Assembly: GCF_000143415.4 (NCBI RefSeq) | Contig: NW_003314272.1 | Span: 2,815,728 to 2,879,727 of the forward strand | Direction: 5' to 3' | Source of the DNA: Selaginella moellendorffii | Taxonomy: Eukaryota > Streptophyta > Lycopodiopsida > Selaginellales > Selaginellaceae | DNA: 64,000 bases | Shown: piece by piece, positions 21,318-33,453 of the stretch | Numbering within the stretch: the first letter of the stretch is position 1 | Layout: each line of letters opens with the position of its first letter | Translations under genes and position numbers: made by a program | The notes under the pieces: model-generated | Seen by the model: the letters and a program-made list of their open reading frames with translations, nothing else | The model's database searches: none | Told to the model about the DNA's origin: nothing

Positions 21318-24300
21318 AAGGGTCAAAACCACGTGCGCTACATTTGGTATCAGAGGATGAGTCTCGGCGACTACTATCCAATGAGATTGGGCAACTAGTC
21401 TCATTGCATATGTAGAGATGAAAACAATGATCCGAGTGGGTATACGTTTGGGTGCAAAGACTTCGCGTCTGCTCCTTGGGTATGGATTTGGTTACCTTAT
21501 TGTACCGTAATAATGTGAGCTTGCTCTTGGGCTTATAAGATGGATTGAGTTGTATCATTTTGTATGAGTTTGAGCTTGGGCTCGTGAGTGAGGCACATTG
21601 GCAACTCAAGGTTACACTTTGAGTTGGCAGGATTAATGTTAGCCTATCGGTGGTTCCATGAGTTGTTCCATGTACCGTGGGTGAAAGCAAACTTTCCCTA
21701 GGTTTGCTATGAGTGGCAAATAGGTTGGTCCGTAGCTGTTTAGCATGGCACTAGTGGATCCTTCCTAGGCATGATTATAAGTGGATCAATCAAGACTATA
21801 GGAATGAGTCTATTGATTCAAGTAATTAATGCTATGCTCTTTCATAAACTTTTCTTGGATTGGATTGAAGGCAGTGCGAAAGCAAGCTTGAGGTTTAGTC
21901 AAAAATGAGACCGAAAAGAGAGTTGTCAGGGACGAAGGATCAAACACGTAAATCATCTTCTCTTCTTGGAGAGATGATTTGCAACAAGATGTGACTCATT
22001 GCTTGTGTTCACATCATGCAATCAAGAGTCCCTATCTTGATGTATGTTGGAGAAGATGGTCTTACAATAATGAGTTGTGGAATGGATAACAGTGAAGCGC
22101 TATACCATTTTGTCTAGGTTTGCTATTCGAAGACTTGGGTTACAATGCTCAATTCTTTTCTGGGAAACCTTGCTATTGCTCCTTGAGTAGCTTAGTGTTG
22201 GATTAGTGCTGAGTTTGGTCGAATGGAGAGTAGCATGAGCTTGTTCATGTTGTGAACAAAAGTTAGTGGTGTTGAGTGTTGTAAATCTCTATCGGTGGAG
22301 TGTGGCATTTATGTTGTATTTTGTCGAATCGAGTTGGCACTTAATGCTCATATAAACCTTTATAGTAATGACATGGGCATTGCTTGCAGTGTTGCTTGGT
22401 TGATGATCAAGTCATTGTGATTTTTATATCATATCCATGTGATAGTGAGCAATATGTTTAGGAAGTTGCTTGGTTAAATAATGATCAACCCCAAAGTGGT
22501 TGATGGAGAAGCTAGTCTACTTGCACGTAGTAGCATTGTAGTAGCTTTGACTGGATTCTCGATGGTGGTCCATTATACTAAGTTTACGTTGGTTCCTTAT
22601 TCCTTGAGGATTTGCCCATTAGGTATTAGAAAAGGGTTGTAGCATGCATTTGCTATAGCTCATTAGGTTATCCGTTAACACTTAAAGTAGATTGTTGGGT
22701 AGAGAAGGTGTGAGGTTGAGGCATTGACATTACTAGCACTTGTGTTAGTGGAAGTGGCATTGTTATTTTAAGTGATGAGGAAGTTTCCTTAGAGCTTGAT
22801 TTTCCATGTCATTTTTCTTATTAGTGTTTTAGCTTCACATTGGATCTTGAAGGTGGTTGAAGAAGAGTGTTAGTGCAAGGTGGATATCCGAAGATGTGGT
22901 CTTCATGATCAAGCCTTGGATGTTCCATTTGCATTTTACGGATGTCGGTGTTGGATGTCGAAAGAATGGGCAAAAAGATGTTCGAGGCTTAAACATACTA
23001 TGGGTTATGAGAATTTGTGTTGAGGTGAACCTATGTGAAGTTGTAGGTAGGAGGAAGTTGGTTGAGTCTTGGAAGTTTGTATTCCTAGACTGAGAGTCAT
23101 TCTTTCTCTAGGTTGGAAAATTTTCCACAAATTTTCTTGGACTTTTCCAATAGCTGATCTGTTGGTCACTTTGCTCGAAAACCATTCCGTTTTTGTAAGC
23201 CAGTACAAACTAGTGAAGGGGTTGGGGTTGACTTTGGTTAGCTTAAATCTTAGTAAGTAGTTTGTATGATGCAGCCCGAAAGGGATGCTAACTTTTGGGG
23301 TTAAGGCAATTGAGTTGGATAGAGTTTGGAGTTGGTGTAGAAAAGTGGCCGTTGTGCTTTTCTAGAAAGGTGACCCTTGTGCCTTTCTTCTGTAGCGTTG
23401 TGCTTGGTGGCAGGTTGCACTTTGCATTTCGTTAGACTCTATGAGAGTAGTGAGCTCTCACTGATCTTGACTTGGTCTTGGTGGCCCTGCGCCTTGGCTA
23501 AGGATGGTGATGTTCAACTTAGTTGTTTGAGTTTGAGATGTTGGTACCCGTAATATAGCTTTGTCTATAAGGAGGTTGTGTATCAATATAAGTCCATCTC
23601 ATGGTCTTCACTTGAGTTTTGACTTAGTATTGGTCATGCATAGTTAGCCTCTTCAAGGCATGCTCAGAGCTATTGACTAGATGTGTTGATGAGTTTATCA
23701 CGGTTGAGTTGGATTTGAGTGGTCATTTAGTTTGTGCTTGTCCACGAACTTTTATCTCATGGCTGGGGTATTACGTTCATGTTGGCCAAATATATAACTC
23801 AATGACACAAGTTTAGTGTTCGGGTCTTGTGAAGGCAAGTTGACAAGTGGTTGTTAGTTGCTTGGCAACTAGTGATTGCTTGTAGACTTTGTCAAGAGAT
23901 TTTGACATTTGCTTCACTCGATGATGATTTAGCAGTGATGGGTTTGCTTTATCGGATAGTGTTGTGGAGGATCGTGTTGTTAAACTTACATGGTTTGTCC
24001 ATGTTGGTATGTTGGCTTTACCTTTGTCGATATCATTTGATTGCATTTAGTTCGTGGTGTTAGATTTCATGGAGTCTTGGATGTGGTGATTCACTCCTTG
24101 AGGAAGTGTTATCTATAATTGAGTTTTGCTGAAGGATTGATCTCAGATACTGAATAAAGTATCTTCGACCTTGGTTAGCCTAGTTGCTAGGAAGTTTGGG
24201 TGGTGATTCACTCATGCTTTCTTCTAGCTTTGTTATGGTGTTGATGGCATTGAAGTGATGCCTTGCCGTTGACATTGTTGATATTGAGATTTAAGTGGAA

Positions 24301-26337
24301 TGAGATGTCTCTTCAAAAGATTGATGTCGAGTTTCATTACTTTCAATAAAGATAGTGTTGATGATTTGGCCATGACTTTGTGTTATTAGCATTCGTGCAT
24401 TTGCTAGTTAGCAACTATATTGATGTTCAAACAAGTTGAGTGGCAAGTTTGAGTTAGTTGTGTTCTAGACAAGATTGTTTTAGTAGAGGTTGAGCTTTGC
24501 GCTTTTCCTTGAAAAGTGATTTCGTCATGGACTATGCTAACTCTACGAGAAGAAGAGTTAGTGATCGATATTGAAATGTTTGAATCCTTGTTGGATTTGA
24601 GTTAGAATATATCGATCATTGATGATTCTTCTTGTACTTGTTACGAAGTGAGTTGCGTCTTGCTATAGATGGATTTATGGAGGATCGTTTGGTGATCACT
24701 TGTTGAGCATCGCTTTGATATGCTTAGCTTTTGGATTGATGCAGACATGCAAACATGCTCTTCATTAGCTTTGGCATTATGAAGTTTAACTTGTGGATTT
24801 GTTGAGGAGGATATTGTGGGTTGTACCATGGTTTCTTCTTTAGCATTGAAATTAGTTTATGCAAGACTCGTGATTGTTGTTAGGCAAGACTTAGTTATAG
24901 ACTTCTTCAAACTTTTAGTTCTTTGAGTTTTATGCTTATTGTTCCATTTGTTAAACGTTGTTGGGGAAGGCATTTTGGCTCATTAGCTTCAATGTTGAAG
25001 TTGACTTTTGCATCTAGCAATCATTGGTGATAATTGACTATCATCTAGGATAGTTGATAATCCTTGTCAAAAAGTTTTGCTTGATTGTTGTTGATATAGA
25101 CTAATTTGCCATTCTTTAGGATGGTAGATTCTTTCTTCGACAATGATTATGCATCTCTTTATTGATGGGATGATTAATGATCTTTCGTGATGGTTAATTG
25201 TTCTCCTTGATGGCTTTTGGCTTTTCGCAATACTACATGTTCTTTGTGGTTTGCTTTGGATTAGTCTCTTGGGTTTGAAACATCCGTAGGATGTTGCTAA
25301 CACTTGTTTGAGCAACTCTGGTTCCTTCGTGTTATTGACTGGGATCTATTCAGATTGACTTCTATGATAGTTGGCATGAATGGGTGTTTGTTGGTCTTAC
25401 CGCATTCATTCTGTTCTGTTGATTATTGCTCGAGTTAGTTCTGATAGGTTGGGATGTTATTTCCTTCGGATGATACATTCGCGAGTATTATGCTTGTTAG
25501 TCAATGATACTTTGTGCTCTTTGAGTTATCTCTAGTAAGTTGTTGGTTTACTGTCTACTATCTTTGGTAGTTAAGTTTCATCATTGAGTTTCCTTGATGA
25601 TATACTAGCTATTGAATTTTGTTGGATGGTGCATTATGTGTTTACTAGTTACAATGATCTTGGTGGTTTCTATACTATACTACTAGTTTATCGGATGATA
25701 ACTTACTTGGAATACTTTTGTGTTCTAATCTAAGATATACTCACTGATAATTAAGTCTCTAAGATATCATTGTCTATGACTTTGATATAGTCCATTTATT
25801 AATCTTTGAGTTTGGGCCAGTATAGGCAGACTGACTTCGGCACTTCGTGTGCATGCTGAAATCTTTAGTCATGGGTTAGCTACTATCAACTGGTCACATA
25901 ACTTGCCTCTCTGTCGATGTTCTTTATTCCATTAAAAGGGCGTGACCGTGTAAACAACTTTAACTACCTATTTACAGTAGTCTATCTAAACCTTACCAAC
26001 GGGTTTGGTTTCTTTGCTCAGGAGGGTTGGGGCTTTTTGCTTCTCTCTCTATGTTCCTACAGGCAGGGGCGTATCACACTTTTGTAAGCTGGGTGACTCC
26101 CAGAGCAGCAAGGGTGGCTAACTCCGTTGGTCATTTCCTTGTCGGCGACGGCCAGAAAGTGTCTGAGTTGGTAGCGCATCCGCGTTAGACAAAGAGGTTG
26201 CCTCCTAACTCATTTAAGTTGGTGCATTTCTCACATAGTGTGAGTACTATGAACTTTTTCTGGAGTTGTTTCCTTGGCGGTATTCTAGTCTCAAGTGTGC
26301 ATCGACAAGGACGTCGATCTTCCCTAGGGGGAGAGAG

Positions 26338-27477
26338 TGTCGCGAATGTGACTTCGGGTATCGAAAGTTACCTGTCGGTTAGTCCTTTTGGATATTCTTT
26401 CTTTACTGCCACGACGGCAGGAGGTTGGTATTGCTGGACCCGTTATTAGTCTCCACTTAAGATAGTTGAGAAATTGGTCATCACATGTGCACTTAGACCG
26501 GAAGGGCACTAAGGAAGGAAATCTTAAGTTGTCATTTAGTCAAGCAGACTTGACACGGTGATGAGAAACTCATGATGTTGACTTGCACTTGCTAGTGTTG
26601 GGAACCCCTGCGATATTGAGCTTGGTCCCTCAATATCACTAGATGATAGCTTACTGTGTCTGCCAAACACCCTTGCTATCATGCCCTTTGTGTTAGTTTC
26701 ATTTCGGTCTCAAATGCTATTTATGGAAAGTGTCCAGATTTGCTCACTTGGCATATTTACAGAATGTAGAGATCGTCCTGAACACAATGGTGTTCGTCCC
26801 GTGTCCAAATTCACAATCTAGGGACATTCCATATTTAGTAAGTTTGGAGTTTGTCCTAGAGACTAACTCTTGATACTAAGGGAAGCTTGGGGTGAAAGCC
26901 CAAAGTATGTGTTCCTCAAAGGGGGGGGGGGGGGGGGGGCGGGTTCCAAATATATAGTAGGGATAGTGGGTAGGTCGGGCATGGCCGACCAACCTGAGGC
27001 ATAATCTAGCTCTCGCTTGCGTGCTTGTCCTTGTTTTGCGTCCGGCTTGGGTCTAAGCCCAAGTTCCATTCCATGCTAGCTGGTGGAGTACCCATGTTCT
27101 CGCGTTAGGCCACCGGTATGTCAAAATAGCACCAGACTCCATTTGGCTCCATTTTGCGTGCTGGTTCTGGCATTGGGATGCTGATTACTCTAAGACTGTT
27201 TTAAGTCGCTCCGGGCTCCTGTCCCTTTGCTCTTTGGGCTTTATGCTCAGGAGTTGCTCTATGGTTTGGTTCCATCACTCTTTGGCTCCATGCTTAGGAT
27301 TTTGGCACCGTTCTTTTGTTTAGTGGCCCAAGGCCTTGAACCTCGGGTTCCTATGGACACGTGGCATGTGACACGTGGCATCTGTCACGTGGCACAAAGA
27401 GGGTTTAGGTTCCGCTTCGTGGTGTTATCCTATGGTAAATCACCATAGGATAAAGGGTCAAAACCACGTGCGCTACA
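26338..27477 (+). repeat. 3' LTR of the LARD-like element
   Basis: Matches 20102-21342, with the uninterrupted G-tract at 26921-26939 and the same hairpin at 27426-27452. Confidence 0.93.
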
Positions 27478-27573
27478 CTAATAATCAACTGTGGAAAAGG
27501 CTCTATTAGATCAAATACCACTAATTCAAATGGACAAGAAATTGATTCCAACTATCACTTTGCAGCACTAAGG
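27478..27573 (-). mobile_element. G1 gypsy fragment: integrase linker
   Basis: Minus-strand CPFELVVFDLIEPFPQLIIS is the typical start of the integrase core. It continues in 20096 once the LARD-like element is removed. Confidence 0.8.
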
Positions 27574-28150
27574 TGTAAGCAACCAAAGGGAATAACTCAA
27601 GAGACGATCGATAAAGGTTTAAATATAAAGAGAGCACCCCTTTTTCCAATCGGTTAAGGATTTTAGGATATTTGGGGTTAAGCATCATTAAGTTTGAATA
27701 GTACTGGGTTGGGTGACCTCCTGGGAAGTCTAAATTCAGGAGATTACATTTGGTATCAGAGGGGTCTCAAGTTTGACTCTGTTAGTTAGCTTAGGGGAAT
27801 CACAACATTGATTGATATTTGATAGGTCCAATTTGCTCCACTGGGCTCGACCTGAGGGGTAGGGTGTCAAAAGATTGGGGCTCTTGAGAGAATTGTAGCT
27901 TTCAGTTTTCGTTCACGAGGGCGTGAACTTGTAAAGAAGTGTGGTGGATTATAAAAAACCAAAAGAAACGACTTGAGAAACAATCTATAGGGGTTCAAAT
28001 ATAGAGGGAAAGGGTCTATGAACAAGAATGCACCCTTTTATTTTTTTTCAATCGGTTAAAAGTTTTAAGATATTTGGGGTTAAGCATCCTTGGGTTTGAA
28101 TAATACTGGGCTGGGTGACCTCCTAGAAAGTTCAAATTTAGGAGTTTACA
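27574..28150 (+). mobile_element. Cassandra-like TRIM with 5S-rRNA-like LTRs
   Basis: Two short LTRs, 27574-27748 and 27940-28150, both starting TGT and ending TTACA. A Met-tRNA-type primer-binding site (TTTGGTATCAGAG, from 27749) and only about 190 nt of interior separate them. Each LTR contains about 55 nt resembling the 3' half of 5S rRNA: GGTTAAGCATC, then ATAGTACTGG and GGGTGACCTCCTGGGAAG (27676-27730; a more mutated copy near 28077-28131). The last string matches the 5S box C internal promoter. Such LTRs define Cassandra terminal-repeat retrotransposons in miniature, which code for nothing. The flanks TAAGG and TAGAG are only a poor target duplication. Confidence 0.82.
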
Positions 28151-28325
28151 TAGAGGAGTAATATGGCCTTAGCACCAGCCATAATTATATATATATTGAA
28201 TAATATCACATCACATCTTCAACCAATAAAGAGATTTATATAACTTCTCAATCATATGCCAATGTCCTATATGCCCACATAGAATATGAGAGTTATGATA
28301 AACATAGAGAAAATGTGGAATATTG
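28151..28325 (-). mobile_element. G1 gypsy fragment: integrase zinc-binding region
   Basis: Minus-strand reading HILCGHIGHWHMIEKLYKSL, followed by YWLKMW, matches the GH.G..KT......YYWP part of the integrase HHCC domain. On its left the reading is cut by the Cassandra-like element; on its right by the truncated end of family-A element A3. Confidence 0.75.
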
Positions 28326-29359
28326 CCTTTCCCACAATTCGCCCAACACATTAGTGTTCTTGGCCTAACTTTGCCTTTTGGATTCTTTCCTATGATTCCC
28401 ATGACTCTATTTTTTTTTTTAGCCATTAGTCTTTTGCTCCTATCCTTGAGTGCTGGACCTAACAATATTGGATCACTACCTCTATTCTTGAGGTATCCTT
28501 TCAATTCCATAGTAAAGACTTTGCTTTGCCAAGTCCAAAGGGTGTTCACCCCTAGTACGTCTCTTTAGCATTTTCTACTGTGGGCCCTATCTCTGGCCCA
28601 ACTTTATGACCCTCATATGGGTCTCTTATAAAGACTACTTTCTTTGGATTCACTATGCTATCGCATAGTCACAGATCATTTCCCTTAGGTGTTCTTTCCA
28701 CTTGGTCACCTTGACCAAGCCACACCATCATCAATAGTTTAAATCAACACTTTAAACTAGGACCTTTATCCTTTAACCTCACAAGGACCTTGTCCTTGTT
28801 TTAGCCATAAGATCATTTTGTGATCTAACCTTGGGACCTTAACAAGTTTTCCAATAGGCACTAAATCCTCTAGACCTTTAAGTTGTTCACCATGACCCCG
28901 GGGGCATCCCCCACACTTGGCGGTGCACCCAAGCCAACCCTTCTGGCTAAGGGTCCATAGCAACTGAGACTGGGTATCCCCATCTTATTCACCACGTCCT
29001 TGGTGCCACTCGCACCAAAGTGTTCAAGTTAGATATGCCGAGCCACACTAAACAATCTAATTGTGCATCACGATTGTAGGGCATCCTCCGCTTGGCAGTA
29101 TGCCCAAGCCAGTCTTCTTATTGAGAGTCCATGACCACTGAAAAATGAGTGTCCTCATATTTCAAACCATCACTGTGCCCTAGTGAGTTGGGACTCAAAC
29201 CCAAGCACTAAAGGGTCGGGACTCGAACCCAACCTCCATATATGCATTTATGGATGGCATCACACAGGATGCTTGGCGTGACTCTCCACGCCAGTGCACC
29301 AACATGTACTTAAAACGTGCTATAGATCACAGCTTAAGAACCTAGTTCCTCCGCACTGT
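28326..29359 (-). mobile_element. Family-A element A3, 3' part of internal region
   Basis: Reverse complement of the internal region of A1 (about 50455-51470), including the blocks before and after the paired T-arm-like hairpins. It continues the A3 sequence at 35078 once A2 is removed. Homology ends near 28325 without a 3' LTR, so A3 is truncated. Confidence 0.8.
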
Positions 29360-29588
29360 TGTGAGACACAAAATCCCTAGGCCCCAAAGTGGAGCCGGAA
29401 AGGGTGCCACGTGGTAGTGGCTGAAGCGAGAGCCAAACGAGCGTAACACGTTTGGACCAAAAGCTCCGACTTGAAAAGTCAAGAGCGGGAGTGGAACTCC
29501 CAACGAAGTGCTCGAGGAACGAGCACGAAGCGAGCAAAAAGCGAGGCTCCAAAAAGGGACCCAAAAGGACCAACACATGACACGTGGA

Positions 29589-29834
29589 AGTGTCCGAGAT
29601 GGACTCGAGTTGGAGTCCGAAGTGGAGTCCGAGATGGACTCGAGTTAGAGTCCGAAGTGGAGTCTGAGATGGACTCGAGTTGGAGTCCGAAGTGGAGTCC
29701 GAGATGGACCCGAGTTGGAGTCCGAAGTGGAGTTCGAGATGGACCCGAGTTGGAGTCCGAAGTGGAGTCCGAGATGGACCCGAGATGGAGTCCGAGGTGG
29801 ACCCGAGATGGACCCGAGATGGAGTCCGAGAGTC
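29589..29834 (+). repeat. GA-rich minisatellite in A2 5' remnant
   Basis: Mixed 11- and 12-nt units of the GATGGAGTCCGA / GATGGACCCGA type. Confidence 0.9.
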
Positions 29835-31841
29835 ATCACATGGACAAGTAGTCCTAAGGGGCAGAGGTTGCCCCAGAGAACAAAAACAAGTGTCAGCGTA
29901 ACACTTGTGAAAATAGTTCTTCTGAGTAGGACAGGAATGCAGGAAGGGTATTCCAGTGAGCTAGTGCCTCACAAGTGGAACCTTACGGGTCCGTGGATTA
30001 ACCAAGTCCAAAACTGCTGGATGACTCAAGTAGAGTGAAGGGATGGTCCTAAAAGGACTGATGGAAGCAGTTTGACTGAGGTGTGTTGTACCCCACGAAG
30101 GATGGGGGGGGATCATAGGATCCAAGGATGAGAACAGAGGGTATCTCATCGATGGCAAAATGTGCCATGCTAAAGTTGTGGGAAAGGTGTTCCCAAAAAG
30201 AAAACAACTTTGACACAAAGTTGTGTGTGACCTCTATAGTGCAGTGCTAACCAATGGTTGGCATGAGAAAGAGCGGTATTGGTCTTGGCAAAGACTTATA
30301 CACAAAGAAGAAGTGTCATAGAGGTAGGCTCGTGAAGCCGATGGTGTGGAAACACAAAATGGGCCAAGGCGTGATACCTTGAGGCTATGTTGGTGGGTTC
30401 GTGAGAACCCCTTGCCAAAAGAATCCCAATGGAAATGGGAATGGCATAGCCTAAGCGTCAGAGCATGCAGTTGGAGTGTGGTGACCCAGATAATGATGGA
30501 GGTGTGGAAGCACCAGCAATGAGTTATAGGACTTGACAACTATGAGACAACTAAACAAGAGGTGCAAAATAATTGGTTAAACGGGTAGAAGGTAGCTACC
30601 CAAGCCTTCTTAATGGCATAGGAAAGTTGGACGTACCCTTACGGGGGATAAGTTGCTTATGTTGCGATATAGTAAGTTAATGTCATAAAAGGAAATACTC
30701 ATTATCAAGGAAGCCATCATTGGGACACCCGAACACTCTAGAACACTAGGAGGTGGTGTTTGATGTCGCGAGGGCAATGGATAAGGCCCAAGGGACTAAG
30801 TCCCTAGCAAATGATGGATAGAAGGTGCTATCCAAATGTCCAAGGTTGCGGAGACAGGAGAAGACTGTCTACCCGAGTTGGACAAAGCCAAAAAATGGAA
30901 TTTTGGCAAGGCTAGTGATGGGCATGTAAAGGCCCATAAACAACAATGTAATCCCAGTGTGTGGGATTATAAAGTGAGCATACCTGGATTGAGGAACCAC
31001 TTCCTAGGCTATTGGGTAGGTTCATCCTTAAGAATACTTGCTAAGGCATGATAGAAAGTGCAAAGCCATCCTCCTGGTCTGGAGGAGAATGACCAAAGGA
31101 AAGGTGTGAAGCCAAAAGCAAGAAGTAAGGGGATAGAACCGAATCATAGGAATCGAAAGGCATAACCAAGGTTGGTTATGCCAGCTGGGAGTGGAGAATC
31201 AAGTGGGGGCTCGAGGGTGTTGCCGCTAGCAACTGTGATACCATGGAGAGTCTAAAACATGGAATTGTCCATGTTAGACTATATGGTAATTGGAAAGCTT
31301 ACAAAAAAGGAGGCCTTAGCAAGCTAAGGGACAAAGTTCCTTCAAGGTTCCCAAAGAGGATTCTAGGTAGCTTAGTACCTAGAAAGACCAAGCGTAAATG
31401 GTTCAAGGAACGCGCGAAATCGGAGTGGCGCAGCAGAAGCGTGGTCTTGAAGCTTGCCATGAGGCAAGGCTATCAAGGTTAGGGAAGTAGTTCCCGAGTG
31501 TTCAAAGAGAGGGCTTTGAACGAAAGTTAATGGTTAAGGACTTCCACGCTTATGCATGAACCATGTTACGGTGGCCGGATGACTTGCTAAGTGAGATTGG
31601 CAAGTTGGGGGGAACAAATACCCTAGTTGAAGGTGCTAACTTCAAAAAAGGTGGCCCATGGGGCCAAGCATGGAGGAGCCCATGCATGATCACAGATATG
31701 TCAAGTGAGAGGACTTGGCAGTGTGGGGGAACTAGGTTCCTAAGCTGTGATCTGTAGCGCGCTTTGAAAATAGGTTGGTGCACCGGCGTGGGGAGTCACG
31801 CCAGGCATCTAGTGTGATGCCGTCCGTAGATGCATATACGG

Positions 31842-31897
31842 AGGTTGGGTTCGAGTCCCGACCCTCTAGTGTTTGGGTTCGAGTCCCAAATCACTAG
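31842..31897 (+). promoter_or_regulatory. Paired tRNA T-arm-like hairpins with B-box (A2)
   Basis: Two copies of GGGTTCGAGTCCC, 28 nt apart, each within a stem with a 7-nt TTCGAGT loop. The core GGTTCGAGTCC matches the Pol III B-box consensus. An A-box-like TGGTGCACCGG lies about 60 nt upstream. Not a complete tRNA. Confidence 0.6.
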
Positions 31898-33221
31898 GGC
31901 GTGGTGATGGTTTGGAATATGAGGACACACATATTTCGGTGGTCATGGACTCTCAGTGGGGAGACTGGTTTGGGCACACCGCCAAACGAGGGATGCCTCG
32001 GAGTCGTGATGCACGGTTAGATTGCTTAGTGTGAAAGCTCGGCATATCTAACTTGAACGCTTTGGTGCAAGTGGCACCAAGGACGTGGTGAGTGAGATGG
32101 GGACACCTAATCTCAGTTGCTATGGACCCTTGGCCGGAAGGGCTGGCTTGGGTGCACCGCCAAGTGTGGGGGATGCCCCCAGGGTTGTAGTTAACAAGTT
32201 AAAGGTCTGGAAGACCTAGTATCTATTGGCAAACCTGTTAAGGTGCCGAGGTGAGATCACTAGGTGATCTTGTGGCTAAATAAGGACAAGGTCCTTGTTT
32301 GGGTTAAGGAATAAGGTTCCTAGTTCAAAGTGTTGATTTGAACTATTGATGATAGTGTGGCTTGGTCAAGGTGACCAAGTGGGAAAAGCACCTTAGGGAA
32401 ATGAGCTATGTCATTGCGATGGCATAGTGTGTCTAAGGAAAGTAGTCTCTAAAGAGACCCATGAGAGGGTCACAAAGTTGGGCCGAGGATAGAGCCCACA
32501 GCAGAAGATGCTAAAAGAGACTTACTAGGGGTGAACACCCTAGTCTTGGCAAAGCAGAGCCTTTGCTATGGAATCAAAAGAACACCTCAAGGAGGGAGGT
32601 AGAGATTCGATGTTGCTTGGTGCAACAATCAATGGATAGGAGCAAAAGATGAGTGGCTAAGATAGGGCCGTGGAATCCCTTGGAAGGAATCCAAGTGGCA
32701 AAGTTAGGCAAGGAACACTAATGTGTTGGACGCTAACAAATTGCGGGAAAGGAAGTGTGTTTCCAAGGATGGATTCCGAATTGCTCCGATTTGGCGAAAG
32801 TGGAAGCTCCAAGGGAGGGAGCAATAAGGTAGCCAACTGATAAGATCATGAACAGCCCTAGCACAAAGTATGATGAATGGAACTTAGTGCCCAAGGTGGC
32901 ACGAAATAGAAGAGAGGATGATGGTGCCCTCAAGTAATGAACTTCCTAAGATAGGGAAGTGGAGTTGCACAATCTGTGCAATGCAAGGTGTTGGGGACAC
33001 CTAGGAAATTGACTTCCAAAAGTCAAAAGAGTAAAAGTTCCAAGGTGCAAACATTCAATAGATGGAAATTGAGACTACTCGAGAAGGAGTAGTGGGATTG
33101 ACTTAGAGAAGGGTCTCTAAGAGGTTTAGCGAGAACTAAACCAATAAAAGGAGAGAACCACTACATGTGGTCCAATCAGTCTCTAAGTTGGAAAGACTAC
33201 CCTCCTTAGAGGATGGGCAAG

Positions 33222-33350
33222 GCATGGTCAGCCTTTGGTGTCAAACCATTGACGAATATGCAGAAGGCATGGTGAGCCTTCAATGTCAAACCATTGATAA
33301 ATATGGAGAAGGCATGGTAAGCCTTCAATGTCAAACCATTGACAAATATT
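33222..33350 (+). repeat. Three 45-bp direct repeats (A2)
   Basis: Units start GGCATGGT and include GTCAAACCATTGA. They lie just upstream of the polypurine tract region. Confidence 0.85.
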
Positions 33351-33453
33351 GGCTAGGTGCCAAGAATGGAAATGGTAACACATGCGAGTGTTACTTTACA
33401 AAATGGTTTACCGTTCGATGAGGACATCGAACTTCGTCTATGGGTGGTGGAGT

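Larger units (their letters stand above)
20102..21342 (+). repeat. 5' LTR of the LARD-like element
   Basis: Contains the assembly gap, a CCAAATGTATAGTAGGG tag, a cluster of CACGTGGC boxes (about 21220-21260) and an 11-bp hairpin at 21291-21317. Confidence 0.92.
20102..27477 (+). mobile_element. Non-autonomous LTR retrotransposon (LARD-like) inserted in G1
   Basis: LTRs at 20102-21342 and 26338-27477 begin TGTCGCGAATG and end GCGCTACA. The flanks carry a perfect 5-bp target-site duplication CTAAT (20097-20101 and 27478-27482). The primer-binding site TTTGGTATCAGAG follows the 5' LTR, as for initiator Met tRNA; a purine tract AGGGGGAGAGAG precedes the 3' LTR. The about 5-kb internal part (21343-26337) has no gag or pol and no frame above about 85 codons, and is T/G-rich and C-poor on this strand. 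Mobilisation would need proteins from another element. The LTRs differ by scattered substitutions, so the insertion is not recent. Confidence 0.93.

Noticed and set aside
21343-26337. Hidden gag or pol in the LARD-like interior
   Set aside because: No frame above about 85 codons and no protease, RT or integrase motif seen on either strand.
27676-27730. A functional 5S rRNA gene
   Set aside because: Only the 3' half is recognisable, with mismatches, and it sits inside a short LTR.
31842-31897. A tRNA gene
   Set aside because: T-arm-like hairpins only; no acceptor, D or anticodon arms could be folded around them.
33222-33350. CRISPR-like array
   Set aside because: Only three adjoining 45-bp units without spacers, inside a plant retrotransposon.
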